Positions 1 to 8,190 are shown, counted from the stretch's first letter. The stretch is 64,000 bases of DNA from Flavobacterium sp. HBTb2-11-1 (GCF_009826975.1 NZ_WUMO01000009.1:1-64000), one strand, 5' to 3'. Translations and numbers: made by a program. The notes: generated by a model not told the origin, from the letters alone.

Positions 1-2138
1 ATCGGAGTTCCTTGGATCTCGCCTTTCGCATCGCATCCTCCGCTCACCTTAAAGCCGGCTTTGAAGGTTTCGAAAGCGGCATCAAGTGCGGCCTGGTCGG
101 CATAAGCGCAGGCTGAGGCATTCACTGCTTCAGGAGCTTCTGCAGTTACTGCTGAAGGTGCGGTGATCGTAAATGTAGCAGAACATGATTTCTGTAATCC
201 ACAAGAATCAGTAACATTGTAATTTACGGTTACAGTTCCTCCGCATAAAGCTGGAGGAGTCAAATTCTCTAATCCTGTAATGGTTAAAGTTCCGTTACCT
301 CCTGAAGCTGTAAAGCTTTGTTTAAAGGTATCAAAAGCCGCATCAACAGCAGCCTGATCGGCATAAAAACAAGAACTTTTTATATTATCTTCAGGACAAG
401 TTATATCAATCGGTGTTGGCGGAGTACTAGTGACAACTACATCATCTGCCTTTTTACATCCATTTATAGGATCGGTGACTGTTAATGTATAAGTTCCAGC
501 CTTATCTATAGTTGGTGTCAGAGTTGTACCGTCCGACACAATGTTTCCATCCAATGTACTCCATAAATAGGTAGCATTTGGCGTGCTTGATGAACCCGAC
601 AGTTTTATTGACGTTATCAAACAAGTTAAAGCTTTATCTTCTCCTGCATTAACATTTGGCAGTTCTTTATTTTCAAGAACTGTGACCGTTTTTTTAGCAA
701 AACAGCCTTCTAAATTTGTATAAGCATATACCGTATAAACTCCCTTAACAGATACAACAGGAGCATTTCCTGGTATAAAAGGCCCATCGGCTATGCCATC
801 AGGTGAAGGGCCGTACCATTTTATAGTGGCATTTGGCGGAGTTGGTGTTGCTGTTAAAGTAGCTGTTGGATTATTACAGGTTAATGGATTACTAACATTA
901 CCCTCTACGGCTACATCCGTAATATTTCCGAACAAATAAGGTCCAGAAAAATCTTTTAATTCTGCAGTAAATGAAGATGACGATCTTGTTTTTACTATCA
1001 GACTACCCAGTAAATTTGAACAAGGTCCTTGGTTGACATTTCGGCTATCCAGTCCTAACGCTGTCAAATTAATTCCAAACTCTGTAAACTGCAAAGCTTT
1101 ATAATTATCTTGAAACGAGGCTTGCGAACCTTCTAAAGTTCCCCAAGGCGGACCTAATGTAGCAGCTGTTACATTAACAACTGCAAAAACATTTGTAAGT
1201 ATACCTCCTCCTTTTGCTTTTATTTCAGCATATCCATAAGGAGGCGCACCATTTCCTTGGTCAAAAACACCAGTAAGATCAAAAGGTCTGTCGGGTCTTG
1301 AGTTAAAATTAGCGATATCAGCACTAGACATCCAAACTCTTACACTTCCAAGCGGTTTTGTCCCACCGTTTTCAAAATCAATGGCAACGAGTACGTCTCC
1401 AGGTACAAGTATTTTTCCGGTAGCGTCAAAAGTCCATGCTGTGTGTCCTGCTTGGCTACCTGTACCAACTAACGCACTACCGTTAAAGCTTACTTCTGTT
1501 CTAAAAAATTCAAAATCAAAATGGGAATTCCCATCAGAAGAAATTTTAGATGCTCCTCCATATCCCCATAAAATTCCATTAGGATTCACTGCTAATGCCG
1601 CCGGAGACAAATCTCTTCTTAAATAGCCATACACATCGACAATATCATCTTTTTGAGGAATACTACCTGAACCTAAAGCCCAAGTAGTCGGGTTATCGCC
1701 ATTCTTGTTAGAATTTCCAGAAAAAGTATTAGAGTCGCTGTTACTTTGCGTTGAATTTCCATCACGTCCATAAACAGCATCAATCCACAAAAAATTACCA
1801 ACCATGGTATTTTTGGGTTTCGACATTCTTTTTTCGAATGTAAAATTATTATTCGCTTGGATTGATGTTTTTAGCCCCGCCGCATTAGTCTGATCGATAA
1901 CATTTTGACCCGTTCCATTGGCGAAAGCCGAATTAAAAAACCAGTCATCATAAATACCTGAAACTGTTGGGGGAACTAAAAATTGCTCTTTGTTTGCATA
2001 AACGTCAGCATCAATACCAAAATTAGCTTGCACGGCCGCTCCAGATATAGCTTGTGAATGCAAATAAGGGTGGAAAGCAAATAGCATAAAAAGTACCATC
2101 AAATAATATTGATACCTTTTGTGCACAATAGTTTTCAT
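1..2138 (-). CDS. Giant secreted adhesin with PKD/Ig-like repeats, N-terminal part, runs off the left edge
   Basis: The frame is open from the start codon to the window edge, so about 712 residues of a longer protein are visible. It begins with a hydrophobic signal peptide ending near LHSQA. Roughly residues 30-400 form a non-repetitive region. A PKD-like domain follows (AGEDKALTC ... GTYTLTVTDPINGC), and then at least two copies of an approximately 85-residue repeat marked by a YADQAA.DAAF.TFK motif, a GG and paired cysteines. This is typical of the huge Bacteroidota cell-surface proteins exported by the type IX secretion system, some of which serve gliding or adhesion. Export by that route is inferred, because the C-terminal sorting domain lies outside the window. 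In-frame ATGs at 2210 and 2234 are alternative starts; 2138 was preferred because it puts the signal peptide at the N-terminus. Confidence 0.8.
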   Translation of the reverse strand, partial: MKTIVHKRYQYYLMVLFMLFAFHPYLHSQAISGAAVQANFGIDADVYANKEQFLVPPTVSGIYDDWFFNSAFANGTGQNVIDQTNAAGLKTSIQANNNFTFEKRMSKPKNTMVGNFLWIDAVYGRDGNSTQSNSDSNTFSGNSNKNGDNPTTWALGSGSIPQKDDIVDVYGYLRRDLSPAALAVNPNGILWGYGGASKISSDGNSHFDFEFFRTEVSFNGSALVGTGSQAGHTAWTFDATGKILVPGDVLVAIDFENGGTKPLGSVRVWMSSADIANFNSRPDRPFDLTGVFDQGNGAPPYGYAEIKAKGGGILTNVFAVVNVTAATLGPPWGTLEGSQASFQDNYKALQFTEFGINLTALGLDSRNVNQGPCSNLLGSLIVKTRSSSSFTAELKDFSGPYLFGNITDVAVEGNVSNPLTCNNPTATLTATPTPPNATIKWYGPSPDGIADGPFIPGNAPVVSVKGVYTVYAYTNLEGCFAKKTVTVLENKELPNVNAGEDKALTCLITSIKLSGSSSTPNATYLWSTLDGNIVSDGTTLTPTIDKAGTYTLTVTDPINGCKKADDVVVTSTPPTPIDITCPEDNIKSSCFYADQAAVDAAFDTFKQSFTASGGNGTLTITGLENLTPPALCGGTVTVNYNVTDSCGLQKSCSATFTITAPSAVTAEAPEAVNASACAYADQAALDAAFETFKAGFKVSGGCDAKGEIQGTP

Positions 2139-2545
2139 CAAATTAAAATTTGGAAAAACTAAATCGATAAGGGAACAACGAAAGATTTTACAAAATTGTA
2201 CAATCTTCATGTGATAAAAAATAGTTTTTTTCATGATAATAGTATTTAGAATACCATTACATTAGTAAAAACTAGATAGTTTAGAGATTTGGCAATTACA
2301 TTCTAATAATAAACCATCTTCAAAAAATATTGAAGCACAAAATCTAAAAAACTCTTCTAAAAAGACTTGACCCTCAGAAAAAAATCTGACATTGACGATC
2401 AGGGGGAAAAACATTTGTTAAAATTAGTTAATAACCCAAATGCTCTCCATTAAAAAGATGTAAAATCGATATCATTCAAAAAAAATCGATGAACGGAATA
2501 ACGAGTAAGAAAAGTAACACATACCCATTTAAGCAAATAAAAAAA

Positions 2546-2592
2546 CAGATCTCTATTCATTTTCAAAATAAAAATAAAGATCTGTTTTTTAT
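2546..2592 (-). terminator. Hairpin terminator after the esterase gene
   Basis: The arms AACAGATCT and AGATCTGTT pair across an AT-rich loop and are flanked by T-runs on both strands, so it could stop transcription in either direction. It lies about 60 bp beyond the esterase stop codon. The rest of the 2139-2651 gap is AT-rich, and I see nothing else in it. Confidence 0.6.
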
Positions 2593-2651
2593 CAAGTGCT
2601 CAATAAAATGCAACTATAAACTACAACAATTAAAAAGTACGAATCTCTTAA

Positions 2652-3512
2652 TTACTTCGTTTTAGTTTTAAGCAATATTTTATTAAAAAATAATGCGTGA
2701 TATGGAAGCGAGTTTTCCCAATAATCCCATGTATGAGCTCCTGGACGTTCTGTATAATCGTGATCCACTTTATTATAAACCAATCTTCTGTGCAGTTCTC
2801 TATTAGGCTCAATTAAAAAATCGTCTACACCACAATCTATAATTAGAGGCAATTTATTTGCTTTTATTTTATCAGCCATTCTTAGAACAGAATTTTGCTC
2901 ATACAATTCGGTATTACCGCTTTTATCACCAAAAACAGGCTGCATTAATTTTACAATTTGAGCCGAAGAATCTCTGTTAAGCATTGTACTCATATCTACA
3001 GCACCGCTCATGCTTCCGGCTGCGCAAAACAAATCAGGATGTCTAGCCGATAAATACAAAGCGCCATGACCGCCCATGGAAAGTCCCGTGATTACTCTTC
3101 CGTTTTTATTGGCAATTGTTCGGTATGTTTTATCTATTTTTTGGATTACTTCCTGTGTAATAAAAGTCTCAAATTGGCTTTCTTTATTTACAGGACTATC
3201 AATATAAAAACTAAATGTCTCGCCTTCGGGCATTACGATGATCATATTATATTGATCTGCCAGATTATGAACCAGTTTTTTGTTTGGAGTATTTTTAAGC
3301 CAATCGCTAAAATGTCCGTATGCACCATGCAGCAGATACATAACCGGAAAAGTGGTTTTACTTTTAGCATAGGAATTCGGTAAAACTACCGCTGCTTTAT
3401 AGGTTTTTCCCATTGCAGTACTAGCAACTTGAAGTGTGTCTACTTTTGCAGCGTATGTCATGGTGGTAAGACAAAACAGAAATGCAGACAATAGCATTTT
3501 AATTTTTTTCAT
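2652..3512 (-). CDS. Secreted esterase of the alpha/beta-hydrolase (putative esterase, antigen-85-like) family
   Basis: This 286-residue protein has an N-terminal signal peptide ending near MTYAA. It then has the layout of the putative esterase family (PF00756), related to esterase D and mycolyltransferases. Visible catalytic elements are the nucleophile elbow GLSMGGHG (Ser at about residue 145), an Asp in CGVDDFL, and a His in GAHTWDYW near the C-terminus. An oxyanion-region motif YLLHGAYG is at about residue 60. It probably hydrolyses ester bonds, for example acyl or feruloyl groups on polysaccharides, in the periplasm or outside the cell; the substrate cannot be read from sequence. It stands alone, with a terminator downstream and an AraC gene upstream on the same strand. 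Confidence 0.85.
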   Translation of the reverse strand: MKKIKMLLSAFLFCLTTMTYAAKVDTLQVASTAMGKTYKAAVVLPNSYAKSKTTFPVMYLLHGAYGHFSDWLKNTPNKKLVHNLADQYNMIIVMPEGETFSFYIDSPVNKESQFETFITQEVIQKIDKTYRTIANKNGRVITGLSMGGHGALYLSARHPDLFCAAGSMSGAVDMSTMLNRDSSAQIVKLMQPVFGDKSGNTELYEQNSVLRMADKIKANKLPLIIDCGVDDFLIEPNRELHRRLVYNKVDHDYTERPGAHTWDYWENSLPYHALFFNKILLKTKTK

Positions 3513-3589
3513 TTTGATATTTTTTTCTGATTAGGGTTTGTAAATATACCTTTTTTCAGAATAAAATATATGAAAAATCCGACTGGTTT

Positions 3590-3805
3590 TTGATGCCACG
3601 AATTGCACTAATTTTCACTAATTGATTTAAAGTACTCTCTCATAGAAAAATAAAAAAATCCGATTAGCCTTTGACCAATCGGATTTCTATTTTTTTGCCA
3701 CAGATTAAAATGATTATTCGGATTTTTTCAATTTATATTTCAAACCCAGAATAATAACAAATCATTTTAATCTGTGTATCCCGATAGCTATCGGGAGTGG
3801 CATAA
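3590..3805. repeat. Nested inverted-repeat intergenic element with an internal terminator hairpin
   Basis: Three sets of arms are nested or adjacent. An outer TGCCAC pairs with GTGGCA. A second pair is CACAGATTAAAATGATT with AATCATTTTAATCTGTG. A perfect hairpin AAATCCGATT / AATCGGATTT (about 3656-3693), followed by a T-rich tract, looks like a terminator for the AraC gene. A self-complementary CCCGATAGCTATCGGG lies at about 3780. The second arm pair recurs in the larger nested element at 45501-45818. Confidence 0.6.
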
Positions 3806-3809
3806 AACA

Positions 3810-4682
3810 TTAACTAATAATAATCTTATGCTCGTGACGGTATTGCGAAGCGCTTTTACCGGTGTATTGTTTAAACGATTTGCTGAAGTGACTGAAATTA
3901 TTAAAACCGCTTTCGTAACAAACCTCATTAATACTCATAGGCTGTTCTGCCAAAAGCTTAGACGCGTGCACTAGACGATATTCGTTTACAAACTCAGTAA
4001 ATGTTTTGTTTGAAATCTTCTTAAAATAACGGCAGAAAGAAGGTGTAGTCATACTGACCAGACTAGAAACCTCGTCGATAGAAATAGATTCCTGAAAATG
4101 ATCTTTCACAAAATTGAAAACCACATTCATACGGTCGTTATCCTGAGTCTGAAGTTCCATCGTAAATCCGTCAGCATTTAAAATGGTATATTCCTCAGCC
4201 GATTCCAGTTCGTCTAAAACAGTCAAAAGTGTCATTAATCTTTGAAATGGTGGTTCATTTTCCATCATTTCAATTTTATTTCCGATTCGTTTTTTCGTTT
4301 CCCCGCCAAAAGCGATTCCACCTTTAGCTTGTTTTAATATATTCTGAACTTTTTTCATTTCGGGAGCAACAAAAAAATCGCTTCCTAAAAATTCAGGTTT
4401 AATATGAATAACAGTTTCGTTTGTATTTCCTGTCTGCTCATTTGTAAAACCGCAATGCGGCAAATTAGCTCCTATTAAAAGTAAACTACCATTGGTGTAA
4501 TAAGAAACATGGCTCCCTATTTGTCTTTTTCCAGCCCCGCCATTTATATAAACCAACTCAATTTCTGGATGATAGTGCCATAAATGAGCTTTGCTATTGG
4601 TCTTTTCGGCGTGTTTAGTGTAGGTAAAAGAACTTCCGTATGAGTTAGTTATCACTTCTAGAGCTGGGGCAATAGTCTTCAT
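3810..4682 (-). CDS. AraC-family transcriptional regulator with cupin sensor domain
   Basis: The protein is about 290 residues. The N-terminal half resembles the AraC cupin-type ligand-binding domain (HLWHYHPEIELVYI, then a GxxxLIGxNLPH-type turn), which commonly binds sugars or small ligands. The C-terminal 100 residues carry two helix-turn-helix units, including the signature YESGFNNFSHFSKSFKQYTG. The start at 4682 was chosen because it begins MKTIAPALEV; a longer frame to 4724 would add 14 hydrophobic residues that the family does not have. One copy of the 27-bp shared element lies 58 bp upstream of this start, and three more copies lie before the neighbouring secreted paralogues. Control of those genes and of itself is therefore a reasonable inference. 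Confidence 0.88.
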   Translation of the reverse strand: MKTIAPALEVITNSYGSSFTYTKHAEKTNSKAHLWHYHPEIELVYINGGAGKRQIGSHVSYYTNGSLLLIGANLPHCGFTNEQTGNTNETVIHIKPEFLGSDFFVAPEMKKVQNILKQAKGGIAFGGETKKRIGNKIEMMENEPPFQRLMTLLTVLDELESAEEYTILNADGFTMELQTQDNDRMNVVFNFVKDHFQESISIDEVSSLVSMTTPSFCRYFKKISNKTFTEFVNEYRLVHASKLLAEQPMSINEVCYESGFNNFSHFSKSFKQYTGKSASQYRHEHKIIIS

Positions 4683-4739
4683 GATAATTTCTTTAAAAAA
4701 TAATAGCAAATTTAACAAAATCACCTAAAATAATTTAAA

Positions 4740-4766
4740 TTTTAACCTATAACGGTTTCGTAAATG
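4740..4766 (+). promoter_or_regulatory. Shared 27-bp operator-like element, copy 1 (upstream of the AraC gene)
   Basis: The core AACC-TATAAC-GGTT has an inverted AACC/GGTT pair and sits within an invariant TTTTAACC...TTTCGTAAATG block. Similarity to the other copies also extends about 30 bp to the left. This copy has no secreted paralogue after it on the + strand and lies 58 bp before the divergent AraC start. The 3' extension GAGAATATAGCAT seen in copies 2-4 is not preserved here. Confidence 0.6.
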
Positions 4767-5001
4767 CGAATTTTACATTAAAATAACATACTTAACACTG
4801 AAAAATTTATATCAAAATCGGCTTTTTTTTAGGGTCTTATTTTTTTTCTTGACTTTTTTTCTATTTATCCCATTTAAAACCTCATTTTATACCAATATGT
4901 TAAAAATTGTAAGAAAGATGGAAATTTTAAGAAGTATTAAGTTTTTCAAAAACTTTGAAGAATAACAATCAAATTAACAAAAACATAAGATTTAAATCAA
5001 A

Positions 5002-5040
5002 TTTTAACCTATAACGGTTTCGTAAATGAGAATATAGCAT
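5002..5040 (+). promoter_or_regulatory. Shared operator-like element, copy 2
   Basis: This is identical to copy 1 over the 27-bp core and adds the GAGAATATAGCAT extension common to copies 2-4. It begins 131 bp before the start codon of the next gene and 83 bp before the promoter -7 box. That position suits an upstream activator site. Confidence 0.7.
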
Positions 5041-5084
5041 ATAAATTGGAAAATATAGATGTTAAAATAACACACATGCTGCTA

Positions 5085-5092
5085 TAACTTTG
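5085..5092 (+). promoter_or_regulatory. Bacteroidota -7 promoter box
   Basis: TAACTTTG matches the TAnnTTTG consensus exactly. No good TTG -33 box is visible at the usual distance, which fits a promoter that needs an activator bound at the upstream shared element. Confidence 0.55.
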
Positions 5093-5132
5093 CCTCAGAG
5101 AAATGAACGAAAAAAATTTAATACTATAGAAT

Positions 5133-5498
5133 ATGAAAAAGATTATGAAATTAAGTTTAGTATGTGCAGTACTTCTAACAGGAATGAGTACTTATGCAAT
5201 TGATGGAAATGAAACGTTAAATCTTCACGTATTAAAAGGAAATGGCAAGGTAATTGCTTTTGGAATTAATCAATTGCAAAAAGCAGTTATTAGTATATAT
5301 GATGATAATGGTGAATTAATCTATACTGAAACCGCTTCTGGTAAAGACGGAATCTTAAGAACTTTCAGTTTAGAACAGTTTCCAGAAGGAAAATATATTT
5401 TAGAAGTTGCTGATAGCTTCAAAAAAGTAAAATACGATATTACGGTAAATGCAAACAGTTCTGTTTTGTCTTCAAAAGGAACAGTTTCTGTTAACTAA
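5133..5498 (+). CDS. Small secreted protein, paralogue 1 of 4
   Basis: The 121 residues begin with a signal peptide (cleavage expected after STYA, before IDGN). The mature part of about 100 residues has alternating hydrophobic strands consistent with a compact beta-sandwich. The most conserved block among the paralogues is ETASGKDGILRTFSLE followed by FPEG. I recognise no named family with confidence, though it has the look of short Ig-like or DUF3244-type secreted proteins. No type IX sorting domain is visible. It ends in SVN and lacks the VYKAGFAKN tail of paralogues 2 and 3. It has its own promoter and terminator. Confidence 0.85.
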   Translation: MKKIMKLSLVCAVLLTGMSTYAIDGNETLNLHVLKGNGKVIAFGINQLQKAVISIYDDNGELIYTETASGKDGILRTFSLEQFPEGKYILEVADSFKKVKYDITVNANSSVLSSKGTVSVN

Positions 5499-5609
5499 GA
5501 AAATATAAACGTTAAGTGCAATTCTTCACGGCACTTAAAACTTTATACTCTAATACAGTATAAAAAGTGAGGTTAGATAGTTAGTAAGTTAAAAACTTTC
5601 AAAAGTTTT

Positions 5610-5648
5610 AAAAACGGCTCTTTGTGGTTACTGAGCCGTTTTTTTTTG
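5610..5648 (+). terminator. Rho-independent terminator of paralogue 1
   Basis: AACGGCTC pairs with GAGCCGTT and is followed by a T-run. The equivalent hairpin after paralogue 2 has AACAGCTC / GAGCTGTT, a compensated base-pair change that supports the structure. Confidence 0.85.
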
Positions 5649-5659
5649 CTTATTACTTT

Positions 5660-5870
5660 TTTCTAACCGCAAAGTTTTTTTACCGCAAAGAGCGCAAAGG
5701 TTTACGCAAAGTTCACAAAGTTTTTTTATCTAAGGTGATGCATATAAATCAAGGTTCGCAAAGCTTTATCTAGATATAGCTTTGCGAACTTTTTTATTCT
5801 ATAAAATTTACTCAAAAAAACCTTTGCGAACTTTGCGCCTCCTCTGCGCCCTTTGTGTTACAATACACAA
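5660..5870. repeat. Intergenic GCAAAG-rich inverted repeat
   Basis: Arms built from ACCGCAAAG, GCGCAAAG and ACGCAAAGTTC on the left face TTTGCGAACTTTGCGCC and GCGCCCTTTGTG on the right, giving a long imperfect hairpin. A shorter relative is at 6684-6776. The gap between paralogues 1 and 2 (5499-6151) holds this, a terminator, the shared element and a promoter. Confidence 0.6.
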
Positions 5871-6020
5871 TCCAATTAAAAACTTAGAATCTCAGAACCT
5901 TAGTATCTTTAAAAACTTCCTACATTTTTAAACAAATCTTTAATTCAATGTAAATTCAAAATCAAGAAAAACGTTGAAAAATAATAGGTGTTTTAGCAAA
6001 AAAGGTAAAAATAATTCAAA

Positions 6021-6059
6021 TTTTAACCTATAACGGTTTCGTAAATGAGAATATAGCAT
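6021..6059 (+). promoter_or_regulatory. Shared operator-like element, copy 3
   Basis: The core is identical to copies 1 and 2 and carries the same 3' extension. It begins exactly 131 bp before the start codon of paralogue 2 and 83 bp before its -7 box, the same spacings as copy 2. Confidence 0.7.
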
Positions 6060-6103
6060 CGAAATTGGCAAATATAGTATTGTTTTTTTACTTACATCTG
6101 AAG

Positions 6104-6111
6104 TAATTTAG
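6104..6111 (+). promoter_or_regulatory. -7 box of paralogue 2
   Basis: TAATTTAG departs at one position from TAnnTTTG and is at the place equivalent to the perfect box of paralogue 1. The downstream sequence GCATCAGAGAATTAGAACTA is shared with paralogue 3, suggesting a conserved leader. Confidence 0.5.
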
Positions 6112-6151
6112 CATCAGAGAATTAGAACTATTAATTTAAAAACTAAATACC

Positions 6152-6556
6152 ATGAAAAAGATTATTAGATTGAGTTTAGTAGCAGCGTTGCTTTTCACAG
6201 GAATTAGCACATATGCAATTGATGGAACAGCAGATTTTAATCTGCATGTTATTAAAGCTAATGGCAAAATGATCACTTTTGGCCTTAACCAAACACAAAA
6301 AGCCTACTTAGCGATATATGACAAAGATGGATCTCTAATTTATTCTGAAACCGCTTCAGGTAAAGATGGAATTTTAAGAACTTTCAGCCTAGAAGAATTT
6401 CCAGAAGGAACTTACTTCTTAGAAGTAGAAAACGATGCAAAAAAAGCAAAATACGAAATCACAATAACTGACGATTCTTCTGTTTTATCTCAAAAAGCAG
6501 TTTCTTCGGTTTACAAAGCAGGTTTCGCTAAAAATACAAGCGTGGCAGCACGCTAA
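6152..6556 (+). CDS. Small secreted protein, paralogue 2 of 4
   Basis: This has 134 residues and is very close to paralogue 3. The signal peptide ends at STYA, then IDGTADFNLHV begins the mature part. The block SETASGKDGILRTFSLE is identical in paralogue 3, and the C-terminal tail VYKAGFAKN...SVAAR is shared with it. The mature protein is small and beta-rich by pattern. Its function is unknown. A separate promoter, shared upstream element and terminator make it an independent unit; the whole array evidently arose by tandem duplication. Confidence 0.85.
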   Translation: MKKIIRLSLVAALLFTGISTYAIDGTADFNLHVIKANGKMITFGLNQTQKAYLAIYDKDGSLIYSETASGKDGILRTFSLEEFPEGTYFLEVENDAKKAKYEITITDDSSVLSQKAVSSVYKAGFAKNTSVAAR

Positions 6557-6628
6557 AAAAGTTTATGCTTTTCATAAGTATAAAGTGAGGTTAGATAGTT
6601 AGTAAGTTTAAAAACTTTCAAAAGTTTT

Positions 6629-6666
6629 AAAAACAGCTCTTTGTGGTTACTGAGCTGTTTTTTTTG
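6629..6666 (+). terminator. Rho-independent terminator of paralogue 2
   Basis: AACAGCTC and GAGCTGTT form the stem around TTTGTGGTTACT and are followed by a T-run. About 60 bp of 3' untranslated sequence before it is nearly identical to that of paralogue 1. Confidence 0.85.
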
Positions 6667-6683
6667 CTTTAATTTTGCCACAT

Positions 6684-6776
6684 TTTTTTAACCGCAAAGG
6701 CGCTAAGGTTTCGCAAAGTTTTTTATTTGAAAGCTTTGCAAACTTTGCGCTTTCTTGGTGTCTTTGCGGTTAAAAA
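6684..6776. repeat. Intergenic GCAAAG inverted repeat, short form
   Basis: TTTTTTAACCGCAAAGGCGC on the left faces GTGTCTTTGCGGTTAAAAAA on the right, with a second inner pair (GCAAAGTTTT / CAAACTTTGCGC). It belongs to the same family as 5660-5870. Confidence 0.6.
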
Positions 6777-6883
6777 ACTTATCGCATTTTGTAAATAAAT
6801 CCTTAATCCATTGTAAAGTTAAAATCAAGCAAAACGTTGAAAAATAATAATCGAATTAACAAAAACGTTAAAAATAATTCAAG

Positions 6884-6922
6884 TTTTAACCTATAACGGT
6901 TTCGTAAATGAGAATATAGCAT
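6884..6922 (+). promoter_or_regulatory. Shared operator-like element, copy 4
   Basis: The 27-bp core and 3' extension match copies 2 and 3. It starts 131 bp before paralogue 3. The paired -7-like box TAATTTAG is at 6967-6974, again 83 bp downstream. Confidence 0.7.
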
Positions 6923-7014
6923 AGAAATAGGAAAATACAGTTGCGCTTTTTCATGCATTACATAAGTAATTTAGCATCAGAGAATTAGAACTAATAATTT
7001 AAAACCTAAGTACC

Positions 7015-7416
7015 ATGAAAAAGATTGCAAAATTGAGTTTAGTAGCAGCGTTGCTTTTCACAGGAATAAGCACTTACGCAATTGATGGAAATGGAGAATT
7101 TAATCTTCATGTATTAAAAGCTAATGGGAAACTGATCACTTTCGCTCTTAACAAAGTACAGAAAGCCAATTTAGCTATTTATGACAACGACGGAACTTTA
7201 ATCTATTCTGAAACTGCATCTGGAAAAGATGGAATTTTAAGAACTTTCAGTTTAGAGCAATTTCCTGAGGGAACTTATTACTTAGAAGTAGAAGACAATG
7301 TGAAAAAAGCAAAATATGAAATTACAATAGATGATACTGCGTCATTATCTAGAACTGCAATTTCTTCAGTTTACAAAGCTGGTTTTGCCAAAAATTCAAG
7401 TGTTGCTGCGCGCTAA
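7015..7416 (+). CDS. Small secreted protein, paralogue 3 of 4
   Basis: This 133-residue protein is nearly collinear with paralogue 2: signal peptide to STYA, IDGNGEFNLHVLKANGK, the invariant ETASGKDGILRTFSLE block, FPEGTYYLEVE, and the VYKAGFAKN tail. Its function is unknown. Like its neighbours it has its own upstream element, promoter and terminator. The strong sequence retention suggests that dosage or regulated expression of this product matters. Confidence 0.85.
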   Translation: MKKIAKLSLVAALLFTGISTYAIDGNGEFNLHVLKANGKLITFALNKVQKANLAIYDNDGTLIYSETASGKDGILRTFSLEQFPEGTYYLEVEDNVKKAKYEITIDDTASLSRTAISSVYKAGFAKNSSVAAR

Positions 7417-7477
7417 GAATTTATACGCCCCAAAAAGGTATAAATTGAGGTTAAAAAAATTAAAAATTACGTTTTAA

Positions 7478-7513
7478 GAAACAGCTCTTGGTGGTTATGG
7501 AGCTGTTTTTTTG
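7478..7513 (+). terminator. Rho-independent terminator of paralogue 3
   Basis: AACAGCTC pairs with GAGCTGTT, followed by seven T residues. The loop differs slightly from the first two (TTGGTGGTTATG). Confidence 0.85.
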
Positions 7514-7782
7514 TTTTATAATAAATCCAAAATTGCAAAGCAAAACCATTTTCTGAAAATTATTCTTATTAATTACAACCCACTGATTTTTAAGGACTAA
7601 AAAATATTCAAGAAAAAACAATCCGTAAGCCCAGTAATTACGTACATAGTTCAAACAAAATGCAGAAATAATTACAATTCAATAACTTATGGATTTAAAA
7701 ATGCCATTTTATTGCTAAAAATTAAATTTGTATTTGTAGTTTTACGCGTTCCACATTTAGTAATTAACAATTTAAAAAAAAC

Positions 7783-8169
7783 ATGACAAAATTTACCAAA
7801 GCTGGTTTAGTTGCTGCCTTTTTTTTAGCGACTGTGTTTACCTATGCCATTGATGGAAAAGGTGATTACATTTTAAATATCAAAACAGGAAACGGAAAAG
7901 TAGTTAGCTTTACTTTAGACACTGTAGAAAATGCATCTTTCTCTATCTATGATGAGAATCACAACTTACTTTATGCGGGAGAATCTGCAGCAGACAAATT
8001 GGAAGTTTCTAAAACAATTAGTTTAGAAAGTTTTCCTGCTGGAACGTATGTTCTTGAAGTGAAAGCCAACGACAAAGTTGAGAAACACGAAATTAAAGTT
8101 GCTGCTAAAAAAGTAAAGACTATAAAGTTAGACCAATCTGTAAATCAGAGTCCAGCTTTCCGTCGTTAA
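7783..8169 (+). CDS. Small secreted protein, divergent paralogue 4
   Basis: At 128 residues it keeps the signal peptide (FTYA before IDGKGDY), the IYDENHNLLY strand and the ISLESFPAGTYVLEV block. It has lost the ETASGKDGILRTF motif and ends in a lysine-rich tail with QSPAFRR. The shared operator-like element is absent upstream, so it is probably regulated differently. A weak promoter-like TAGTTTTA precedes it at about 7737. Its function is unknown. Confidence 0.82.
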   Translation: MTKFTKAGLVAAFFLATVFTYAIDGKGDYILNIKTGNGKVVSFTLDTVENASFSIYDENHNLLYAGESAADKLEVSKTISLESFPAGTYVLEVKANDKVEKHEIKVAAKKVKTIKLDQSVNQSPAFRR

Positions 8170-8190
8170 TTTTTTGCCCCTAAAAATTAG

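Noticed and set aside
1381..1626. An 81-codon frame on the + strand
   Set aside because: It lies antisense to the adhesin, whose frame is open over the whole region and shows repeats and a signal peptide.
4740..6922. CRISPR-like array from the repeated 27-bp element
   Set aside because: The copies are 262 to 1019 bp apart with genes between them and no unit spacers; they are promoter elements.
7460..7654. A 64-codon frame on the minus strand
   Set aside because: It overlaps the terminator of paralogue 3, has no start context or family resemblance, and is AT-rich random-looking sequence.
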